Shown in pieces: positions 56,722 through 64,000 of a stretch of 64,000 nt of DNA. Location of the stretch: the NCBI GenBank assembly GCA_001557505.1, contig LSAX01000007.1:2170001-2234000 (forward strand). Reading direction: 5' to 3'. A program made the position numbers and the translations under genes. The notes beneath the pieces were generated by a model. It made no database searches and was not told where the DNA came from. It saw only the letters and a program-made list of their open reading frames with translations. Position 1 is the first letter of the stretch. Each line of letters begins with the position of its first letter. The stretch comes from Reticulascus tulasneorum. Lineage: Eukaryota > Ascomycota > Sordariomycetes > Glomerellales > Reticulascaceae.

Positions 56722-58455
56722 CTAGTCACCTTCGGCCCTGTTGATTCTGTGACTTGTTCTGCGCAGAGCTACCTTAACGTTGAATTCTCGGGGTTTCACA
56801 AACCAATAACTATTTGTAGACCAAGCCTTACGAGGATCGGCTGCCTCCCCATGAAGTTCAAAGTCGAAATCGCGAATCAGGCACGGTACTAGCTTAGATA
56901 TCTCGAGCATCGAGATGTGCCGGCCTATACATGTCCGGGAACCCAGGCCAAACTAAAGTACAGACGATCAGTCAGGAACCTGCCGCAAAGAGGGAGTACT
57001 GACCGGCATCCAGTGGTAGTTCATGCGGCCAACTTGCTCGGCGTCGCCCGTTTGCCATCGTTCTGGTCGGAAAACGTCCGCGTCCTCTCCGAAGATACTC
57101 CTGTCCCTGTGCAGCACCCAGCTATTGATGCCGACAATTGACTGCATTGGAGAGTCGCAAATATTAGCAAGACCGTCCGTACAACATTGCTAGATGTCCC
57201 ACCTACACCTTGCGGGAAGAATTGACCGCCGATCACCGCCCCGCCGTGCGGCACCACTCGCTCTAGCGGCAGCCCCGTGGCAGGATGAATTCGCAGCGCT
57301 TCCCGGATGACGGCCTGGAGGTAAGGCATCTGCTGGCTCTCCTTGAACGTGGGGGACTTTGAGAGCTTAGAATCTGTTTCAAATTGTTCAATCTCGTCCT
57401 TCAGCTTCTCTAAACACTTGGGGTTCTTCAAAAGGTGGTACAGAATGGCCGAGAGGCTAATTGCCGTCGTGTCTGAGCCGGCCACCATGTTCGCAGCACA
57501 TCCCACGACAACGTGCTCGGATGTGAACGAAGCCGGATTATGCTTGTGCTTGGCCATGAATTTGGTCAGGAAAGGCTCCGCCACCGATTTGTGGTCCCCG
57601 TAGTCGCTGGCCACCGGCGCTCTCTCCATGGCAGCTTGATGCTCGGCAATTCTGGCCGTCGTGAAACTCAAAATAAAGGCCCTTCCTGCTCCCTTCTTGC
57701 CCGCGAGGTAGTTGTTCAGCGGGTACAGGTAGCGATGTATTCGGGAGTATATGCCCACCAGTGTCGCATAGGCGAGGTGTTGCTCCAGCGCACCCATCAC
57801 GCCGCCGACGTCCTCGCCGTAGTCGAGGAAGCCGAGGCGCGTGGCGTATGTAATTAGGCCAATGACATCGAATGAGTAGCACTGAAACCACCGCCCCATG
57901 TCTATGGGCTCTTTCCGGTTGGAGGCCTCGGTGAGACGCTGCCTCAGCAGGTCGGCGCACTGGTCCACGTATGGTTCGTAGGTCACAAGCGACGTCATGG
58001 AGTACGTGTTTTGGAAGAGCCTGCGATGCTGCGCATGGCGATCGATGGACTGATCCGCAAATATCGACCATGCGCCCGGGCTGGCCCAGCTGGCATACCA
58101 CGAGGACTTGGAGAACCTAGTCCCGTGGCCGTAGATGATCCTCGACGCTTCCGGATCGCTGATGCTGTAGCGATTTGGCCCGTATCGCACAACAGGACCT
58201 GCTTAAAGTCAGATGAGATTTAAGTTAGACAACATAACACAAACCATATGTATCATGCAGCGTCCTATTTTCGACCTCGAATTTCCCTTTGCTAACGCGC
58301 CATAGATACCACCCGTCAGTCCACCGCGCGACAAACGGCCCAGGTACCGACCTCAAAGGAGAGAATAGTGGTCGAAGTAGCGTAATGACAAAGAAAAAGA
58401 GTGCGATAGGCCCAGCCCATAGGCCTAGGAGATTCAACATTAGGTTGAGAATCAT
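56722..58455 (-). CDS. Cytochrome P450 monooxygenase
   Basis: Four exons on the minus strand, 58245-58455, 57207-58198, 57004-57141 and 56722-56952, join in phase to 523 residues. An N-terminal membrane anchor (about residues 10-28) precedes the proline hinge SVPGPF. The oxygen-binding I-helix block is MVAGSDTTAI, the K-helix ExxR is REALR, the PERF-type block is FRPERW and the haem loop is FGLGSRTCIG with C455 as iron ligand. All essential motifs are intact. The set resembles pisatin-demethylase-like fungal P450s that detoxify or tailor aromatic compounds. The frame is open upstream but with no ATG other than 58455. Located in the ER membrane and dependent on a P450 reductase encoded elsewhere. 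Confidence 0.94.
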
Positions 58456-58889
58456 AGCGGATCCAATGGCGTATGTTTTGAACTCGATGTCAAAATCAAA
58501 TCTCGTTGGCACGCACTTGGCACAGCTTGAGGAGATCTACCAAGGGGAAGGTCTCGGTCGGGGGGAGGGGAAGAGGATCAGATGATCATTGTTAAAAGGA
58601 CCTACGAAGGCGGTATCTATCGCTCCGCGCAATCTCTACAGCAGTGTGTTGACGGGTTCAAGCGTTGCCGAGAGCGAGTGCGGGTGACCTTGATACCTTC
58701 GACCGTACCGAGATCGGGAGCCACCAACTCATCTCGTGCCAATTCTTAATCTTCTATCGGGCACAGATCCAACCCTCAAACACGGGAAATGCCATTGTCC
58801 ACAAATATGACAAGGCAGACTGGGGGATAATAGAAGACAGAAGTGTGCACCCCTGTAGCCTCTGCATTCTGCATACCTGTTTAGCTATC
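58456..58889. other. P450 promoter region
   Basis: 434 bp between the P450 start and the sugar-transporter relic. No gene seen; a short frame at 58665-58898 partly overlaps the relic. Confidence 0.5.
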
Positions 58890-59229
58890 GCCCGATGAGC
58901 AATTGATGCGGAAAGTCCCTCCACTTCCCGGTCCCAGTTCTGTGGTGATGTGCCTCGGCGGTGCCCTGCAAGCTGGCGCCGTCAATATGAGATATGGGTA
59001 TGCTCATTGCCGGCCGTTGTATTTGCGGTATGTCCGTCGGTATCCTGACTTCGACTATTCCCCTTTGCGCATCCAAGATTCAGCCTCCCAGGCACTCACC
59101 GCCATTGGCTTTCGTTACTTTTATGTATACTTCGTCTTCAAACTTGTCGCCGCCGTCGGCTACTTTTTATTCTTTCCAGAGACAAAGAGTCACACCCTTG
59201 AGTAAATCGACGACCTGTTCGGGGATTAG
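58890..59229 (+). pseudogene. Relic of an MFS sugar transporter
   Basis: Fragments of a sugar-porter are readable in more than one frame. First LGGALQAGAVNM (frame of 58903), then GMLIAGRCICGMSVGIL and TSTIPLCASKI (frame of 58994), and then FRYFYVYFVFKLVAAVGY and FLFFPETKSHTLE (frame of 58903). Between the second and third pieces about 250 residues of a normal transporter are missing. A TAA at 59203-59205 stands where the family usually has Gln (a C-to-T change), followed in frame by IDDLFGD and TAG. A frameshift plus large deletion plus stop shows that it is not functional. The age and source copy are unknown. Confidence 0.8.
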
Positions 59230-60709
59230 ATCGTACTACACCCCATAAAGATCCTGCAGCAGCAGGAAAGGCCATTGCTGTTCACGAGCAGGTCCCACGG
59301 ATGGCAACGCATAAGAAATTGCCCAACAAAAGTTTGGAATTACACTCTATGGGCATTGTGGACCTTGGCTTCCTGCACGCTTGGACTGTTGTGCTGTAAG
59401 GCTATTGACCGGTCGACAAGTTATAATTATGATAATGCATGATCTGAATTCAACTCATCCATAGAGATGCTATCTGAATACGAGTAGCCTGATCTTTGCA
59501 TGCTTAGTCACCCATGGATTCCTTGCAAATTGTTTCGACATGGGAGTCTAGGCACATGAAGCAGGAAGTGTTTGTAATGCAAATGTATTCTATACTTGGA
59601 ATATAGGACATGTTCCCTGACTTGTTGCGCTTGCCGGATCAAACATGCCCCTTAACCTGCTTGGAATGGTCGGTTAGTCTTTGGCCGATACACCTAGATT
59701 TACCGCACAATAGTAGTTGCGTAGTAAGGTGTAAAGCTGATGTTTCTCAATTTTGGGTGGGTGGCAGGATATCTCTATGGCAAAAAAGCCAGGTGCATCA
59801 CAGCCAATTGCCAAGGGTCTCTATATAGCAATGCCGACGCAGAGTTTCTGCTCGCAGAGTATCACGCTAGTTTGTGATCGGCGGCATATCCAGGACCCAA
59901 AGTAACAAGGGAGATCTTGTAAATATAGTTCTGCAACCGTACGTACCGACTTAAGCATTTCTTGGTGTCGATGCAGACGAGTAAGGGTTAGTCCTACGGC
60001 CATCCACCATGTTTACGAAGCACCCTCTCAAGTCATCAAGTGCCTAGGCCCCGGAGGTTATGTCCAGCTCAAACAAAGTCACCTTCTACTAACTGAGCCT
60101 TCTGATACTTGGCTGTTCCTGTATATTCTGGTAAATGTGCAGGCGCAGGATTATCGGCGTTAGCATTCAGAGCTCCGTCCATCTCCAAGACGATCGCTGC
60201 CACCCATCAGGTCAGGTACAACACTGAGGTTGGTCCTGGAATAGAAAGTCGTTATCAGGCGCAGTCCGTCATAATACTTGTGCGCGAGATCAATGATCAG
60301 AAAGGGGGCTAACCTCCGCATCCTCCACATCCCGACGCTGTGTGGTGGAACTCTTCGGCCCCGCCCACTCATCGGCAGATCGCATCTTGTGCCGGGCGCA
60401 TAAATCGCGGGGCCCCCAGATTCCCCGAAATGGCTAAAACTTATCCATAACACCAAACGTCTCTTTGTTATTGATACGCTCGCGTGTAGCCATGCTAACT
60501 ACAAGCCGCCACCTGGTGGGTCTTACTTCGCTACGACATGGCGCTCGGCTTTGCGTTGCAGCCAGACTGTTTCCTTTGGAGCTTGTCGCAGGGTGGGATA
60601 TAAAGATGCCCTCCCATGGGACGAAGGACGTAATGCCGCAGAATAGTTCACCTATTGAAAGAGACCATCAACGTATCACACCGTGACTCGACAACCTTGA
60701 CATATAACC
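59230..60709. other. Intergenic region between transporter relic and GH5 gene
   Basis: 1.5 kb without an intact gene. A short stretch near 60040-60075 reads like the LGPGGYVQL block of a LaeA-like methyltransferase, but nothing around it supports a gene. Confidence 0.5.
60599..60605 (+). promoter_or_regulatory. TATA box of the GH5 gene
   Basis: TATAAAG lies about 105 bp before the ATG at 60710, the same spacing as at the cellobiohydrolase gene. Confidence 0.5.
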
Positions 60710-61879
60710 ATGCTGTTCCCAACTTTGGTCGCGTCTCTCCTCGTGGCCGGCCGCGCTAGTGCGGCGCCAACACAAACCTCCTATCTCGATTGGAAAACCT
60801 TCAAAGCCAACGGGGTCAATCTCGGAGGCTGGCTCCACCAAGAAGCCGTTATTGACCCGCAGTTTTGGTCTCAAAATGGTGGCGGCAATACCCCTGACGA
60901 ATGGGATTTCTGTGTCAGGCTCGGATCGCGCTGCGGTCCGGTGCTCGAACAGAGATATGCTTCATACATTACCACGGGCGATATTGACAAACTCGCCGCG
61001 GCCGGCATTAATGTCCTCCGCATTCCGACCGGGTACAATGCTTGGGTCAAGGTCCCCGGTTCACAGCTTTACAGCGGCAACCAGGTCCGGTTTTTGCGGT
61101 CGATTTCGAACTACGCTATTGTCAAGTATGGTATGCATATCATTATTGACGTGCACTCGCTGCCAGGCGGCCTCAACGGCATGGGCCTGGGCGAGAAAGA
61201 AGGCAACTACGGATGGTTTCAAAACCAAACGGCTTTGGCCTATTCCTACGAGGCAATCGATGCAGTGATCAACTACATACAGAGCTCCGATTACCCACAA
61301 GCATACACACTCGCGCCTATCAACGAACCCGTGGACAACAGGGATATTACAAGGTTCGGAACCCCCGATGCGCTGTCCGATGCTGGCGCAGCATGGGTTC
61401 TGATCTACTTCCAAGGTGTCCTCTCCCGCGTCCAGAAAGTCAATGTGAAGATTCCCGTCATGCTCCAAGGCAGTTTCAAGGGCGAAGCCTACTGGTCTGC
61501 CAAGTTTCCGACAGGGACTAACATTGTGTTTGACGTCCACCACTACTATTTTGCCGGACGGCCAACCACATCGGCCAACATCCCGGAGTGGATATGCTTA
61601 GACGCACGAGGCACGCCTGGCGACAGGAAGTTCCCGGTCTTTGTTGGTGAATGGTCAATCCAGGCTGACAGCAATAATACCCTGGCTAGCCGCGCCACCA
61701 ACCTCAACACCGGTTTGGCCGCCTTCGCAAAGTACAGCAGGGGTAGTGCTTACTGGACATACAAGTTCTTCGGCAACGTGCCTGTTAACGGACAGGGTAC
61801 CCAAGGTGACTACTGGAACTACGCGGTGTTTATTGATGCGGGCATCATCAGTCCGTCATCTGAAAGAGCTTGTATCTGA
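60710..61879 (+). CDS. Secreted GH5 exo-beta-1,3-glucanase-like glycosidase
   Basis: Single exon, 389 residues. A signal peptide covers about residues 1-18 (ASA before the mature end). The (beta/alpha)8 start block is VNLGGWLHQEAVIDPQFW, typical of GH5 subfamily 9 exo-1,3-glucanases (Exg type). The acid/base is E206 in LAPINEPV and the nucleophile E314 in FVGEWSI. HVHSLPGG-like loop reads DVHSLPGGLNGMG. Expected to release glucose from beta-1,3-glucan in the wall or outside the cell. No CBM or GPI signal is seen; the C-terminus is short and ends soon after YWNYAVFIDAG, which is near normal. Family certain, exact substrate inferred. Confidence 0.92.
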   Translation: MLFPTLVASLLVAGRASAAPTQTSYLDWKTFKANGVNLGGWLHQEAVIDPQFWSQNGGGNTPDEWDFCVRLGSRCGPVLEQRYASYITTGDIDKLAAAGINVLRIPTGYNAWVKVPGSQLYSGNQVRFLRSISNYAIVKYGMHIIIDVHSLPGGLNGMGLGEKEGNYGWFQNQTALAYSYEAIDAVINYIQSSDYPQAYTLAPINEPVDNRDITRFGTPDALSDAGAAWVLIYFQGVLSRVQKVNVKIPVMLQGSFKGEAYWSAKFPTGTNIVFDVHHYYFAGRPTTSANIPEWICLDARGTPGDRKFPVFVGEWSIQADSNNTLASRATNLNTGLAAFAKYSRGSAYWTYKFFGNVPVNGQGTQGDYWNYAVFIDAGIISPSSERACI

Positions 61880-62340
61880 GGAGAGCAGGGATGAGAAAGA
61901 GATGCAAATCTGGAAGCAGTTAGATTTTATTACTTATTTTTTGAGGGTTCATTGGATGCGCGTTCCATTTGTTTTTGTCAATTTTCCCTACTCATCGAAC
62001 TTGTTGCGAGCAGTCTTGTCTCTGAGATTGAAACCGACCTACCACGCACATATGCATCCAAACCGAGCTGCCATCTTTGCCACCAAGTGAAAGATTGCTT
62101 CCAAAAGTTATCCGGAACTTCTCTGGAACTGTGCAACTGTCATTCGAAGACACCTTGATTTGTACACTCAAAATGTCTATACTTCCATTTTCTAGGCAGG
62201 TTTGTACATTCATACACTCACAAATTCTCATACGGCCGGTATGCCGCCTTTCGACGCACGCAGGTACGCTAGTCACCGAATGGAGCGACATTATATTATT
62301 GTTGCGTTGGCTGATCGTCTGAAGAGAATAAAGCGCGCCG
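61880..62340. other. Spacer downstream of the GH5 gene
   Basis: 460 bp with no recognised feature. A minus-strand frame spans it and the following ORF but shows no domain. Confidence 0.5.
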
Positions 62341-62793
62341 AGTGCTGCCTCCGGCGGGGAGGTGGTCCGGGTTCCGTACGCCGGCGCCGCCGCCAAGATA
62401 AACGATAGCGCTATCTTCGGCGCCACGCATTTCTCCAACCCATATTACACATTCGGCTACATGAACTATACCGGCAACGACGGCGTCACCCTTAGCATCC
62501 GCATGTTGAAGCCGCCAGTGCGAGGCACCATGAACTTCTACTTCAACTACGTATGGAGCACGCCGTCCATCCCTGCGGATGTCGTCAGCCTTGATGGGCC
62601 CAATTCGCTCATCTGCCCCGGACTGGCGAGTGTAGGGTCTGTCTGCAGATATCCGATGACCTTCGTAGGCCGCCAGCTCTATGGTAACGGCCAAGTGGCC
62701 GATATCGACGGGACATTCACTGACGCCATAAGTATCGAGAATGAAGTCTACAAGATTGTTATCCGAGCAGCCAAAACATTTGGGAACCTCTAG
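62341..62793 (+). CDS. Unrecognised ORF, possibly a 3' gene fragment
   Basis: The plus frame is open from about 62341 to the stop at 62791-62793 (about 150 residues) and lacks an ATG near its beginning; the first ATG is at 62461. The encoded sequence is plausible as a secreted beta-rich domain: NPYYTFGYMNYTGNDGVTLS, a FYFNYVW stretch and C-x-Y-P near the end. It does not look like a shadow of another gene, since codon use is even and C/G-ending. I do not recognise the family. It could be the last exon of a longer gene whose start is not evident, or the 3' part of a truncated gene. Located 460 bp after the GH5 stop on the same strand. Confidence 0.35.
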   Translation, partial: SAASGGEVVRVPYAGAAAKINDSAIFGATHFSNPYYTFGYMNYTGNDGVTLSIRMLKPPVRGTMNFYFNYVWSTPSIPADVVSLDGPNSLICPGLASVGSVCRYPMTFVGRQLYGNGQVADIDGTFTDAISIENEVYKIVIRAAKTFGNL

Positions 62794-63379
62794 AGGGGCA
62801 GGGAATATGAACAATGGGAGTCGGCGCCTTTCTATAGGGACATGAGTTAGATCCAGGGCAAGCGGCCGCACCCGCGAGATCCTCCACTAATAGTAGTTGA
62901 ACAAACGGATGGATTCTTGACCAATTCTCTTCTCTTATCCATCTTTTGCATTTGCTTTATTTTTTTGGAGGGGGGGGGGGATCTTGGTAACAACTTGTGG
63001 TCCTGACACAACTTGACTGCTCAAACCAATGCCATTTTCGGTTAGCAACATGGGTGTGTGTTATGACTGCGACAAAATTACCTATGCCTTAGTAACCTAA
63101 CAAAATAAACAGTATTACTTGCATTTAACGTTTCGTATATACATCACTACCCGCGTATTCGATAAAGCTCAGTTGAACTTTGGCAAGTGCATGTTATGGC
63201 GTAGCTAATCCCACACATAGTTAAGCTAAAGTTTAATGATCTCATATAGGCATCGATACCTATGACACGAAGAAGAGACAATTTCGCTGTAGAGGTTGTG
63301 TCTACCTAATGACATTGATTGTTTTATATGATACTAGCACATGTGAAAACGCTATGAGAAATAGGTGACTTAGGAATGG
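62794..63379. other. Spacer between unrecognised ORF and ALDH-like gene
   Basis: 586 bp, AT-rich, with an 11-G run at 62970-62980. No gene seen. Confidence 0.55.
62970..62980. repeat. Poly-G homopolymer
   Basis: Eleven G residues following a T-run in intergenic DNA; length may be imprecise in the assembly. Confidence 0.7.
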
Positions 63380-64000
63380 TCATGGCACCCAGGAGCGAGC
63401 AGATTTGAACACAAAATAACAGAATACACCACCACAAGACAATATAGCCGAGAGGAGCAAGGCCCCACCTGTCAAGATTGCCTGGTCGAAGAAACCCACG
63501 TCTCTCCCTTTCTTTAGGCGGTTTACATCGGGAAGCTTCTTCAGCGCCACATGACCCATTTCCTGGAGCTGCTGAGGGGAGCTTTCTAGAAGAAGCCTGC
63601 TAATGCATTGGTCTGTTTCGGAGTGTACAATGCACTGCGGACTAGGCAGTGTGAATAGTGCTTCCACGTAAGGACCGTGCGATTCGAGCTTGAAGAGTCG
63701 CTGTGTCGGTGCGACTGGCGTGACTGCCACGTGTTAGTAAATTTAAGGCCCAGGAGTATTTAGCGTACACAGAAGACTTGTAGGGAAGTGATTCACGAAG
63801 CTCATATTCGAGTCAATAAACTGGCAGATGTACTTTGCAGCTGCCGGCGTGGTAAAGACGTATGCTGCGGCGAGTCGCCCAAAACTGTCCTTGTTACCAT
63901 TGAAAGCGCGGATAGAGCACACTCTATCTAAGCTTGTCCAACATACCTTTTGGACACATCGATGGCATCGTCCATGCTCGTTACTGCGTGGACTGCCAAG
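63380..64000 (-). CDS. Aldehyde-dehydrogenase-like protein with C-terminal membrane helix, 5' part outside window
   Basis: Three exon pieces on the minus strand, 63947-64000 (continuing right), 63769-63884 and 63380-63723, join in phase. The readable end has MDDAIDVSKSFGRLAAAYVF, then AKYICQFIDSNMSFVNHFP and LLFTPVAPT, which match the C-terminal part of fungal aldehyde dehydrogenases near the substrate tunnel. Unusually the protein goes on about 60 residues and ends in a hydrophobic segment, ILTGGALLLSAILSCGGVFC, then a short basic tail, so it may be tail-anchored to a membrane. The catalytic Cys and Glu lie upstream of the window. Would oxidise an aldehyde with NAD(P)+. Family call rests on about 170 residues. 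Confidence 0.72.

Noticed and set aside
60025..60090. Possible LaeA-like methyltransferase relic (LGPGGYVQL-like stretch)
   Set aside because: Only about 10 residues resemble the family; no SAM motif or further blocks in any frame nearby.
61992..62438. Minus-strand frame of 148 codons
   Set aside because: No domain and it overlaps the better-looking plus-strand ORF at 62341-62793.

Overview
The window is nuclear DNA of a filamentous ascomycete (Pezizomycotina, probably Eurotiomycetes; the class is inference). Most genes carry several introns of about 45-100 nt with GTATGT/GTAAGT-like donors and CTAAC/CTGAC-like branch points. Gene families are typically fungal: GH7 cellobiohydrolase with a CBM1, HET domain, Zn2Cys6 regulators, a PTH11-like receptor, an UNC93-like transporter and a fungal P450. 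Spacing is wide and both strands are used. No rRNA, tRNA, CRISPR array or intact transposon was recognised. Exon joins were derived by hand from reading frame, splice consensus and family motifs, and all joined phases are consistent.

Layout. 1-1863: 5' part of a HET-domain gene leaving the left edge. 3649-5479: secreted GH7-CBM1 cellobiohydrolase. 7252-10463: secreted subtilase. 10968-11706: secreted cyanovirin-N-like protein. 12104-20316: FMN-dependent luciferase-like monooxygenase, medium-chain reductase, UNC93-like membrane protein and Baeyer-Villiger-type flavoprotein. 23264-25240: intronless M6-like metalloprotease. 25554-27739: secreted berberine-bridge-type flavoprotein. 29158-30576: seven-helix PTH11/rhodopsin-like protein. 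31467-34784: divergent pair of SAM methyltransferases. 35262-35870: small GPI-type Cys/Ser/Thr-rich surface protein. 37448-44750: two Zn2Cys6 regulators flanking two short-chain dehydrogenases. 45164-51707: a 14-exon gene for a 1935-residue protein (acidic/basic N-terminus, degenerate alpha/beta hydrolase, ankyrin repeats, CorA-like membrane domain, long tail). 53809-55719: MFS transporter. 56722-58455: P450. About 58890-59229: sugar-transporter relic. 60710-61879: GH5 glucanase. 62341-62793: unrecognised ORF. 63380-64000: 3' end of an aldehyde-dehydrogenase-like gene with a C-terminal membrane helix.

How the genes may work together. Three themes are visible. The left side is a plant-biomass and secretion zone (cellobiohydrolase, subtilase, lectin-like protein). 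The middle holds many tailoring-type enzymes (three flavin oxidoreductases, an enoyl-reductase-like MDR, two methyltransferases, two SDRs, a P450, transporters and two regulators) with no PKS, NRPS, terpene cyclase or DMATS seen. It may be a backbone-less secondary-metabolism region or only a loose subtelomere-like mix. The third theme is the non-self/innate-immunity-like architecture: the HET gene and, above all, the pseudo-hydrolase/ankyrin/CorA-like protein, which is the most unusual object in the window.
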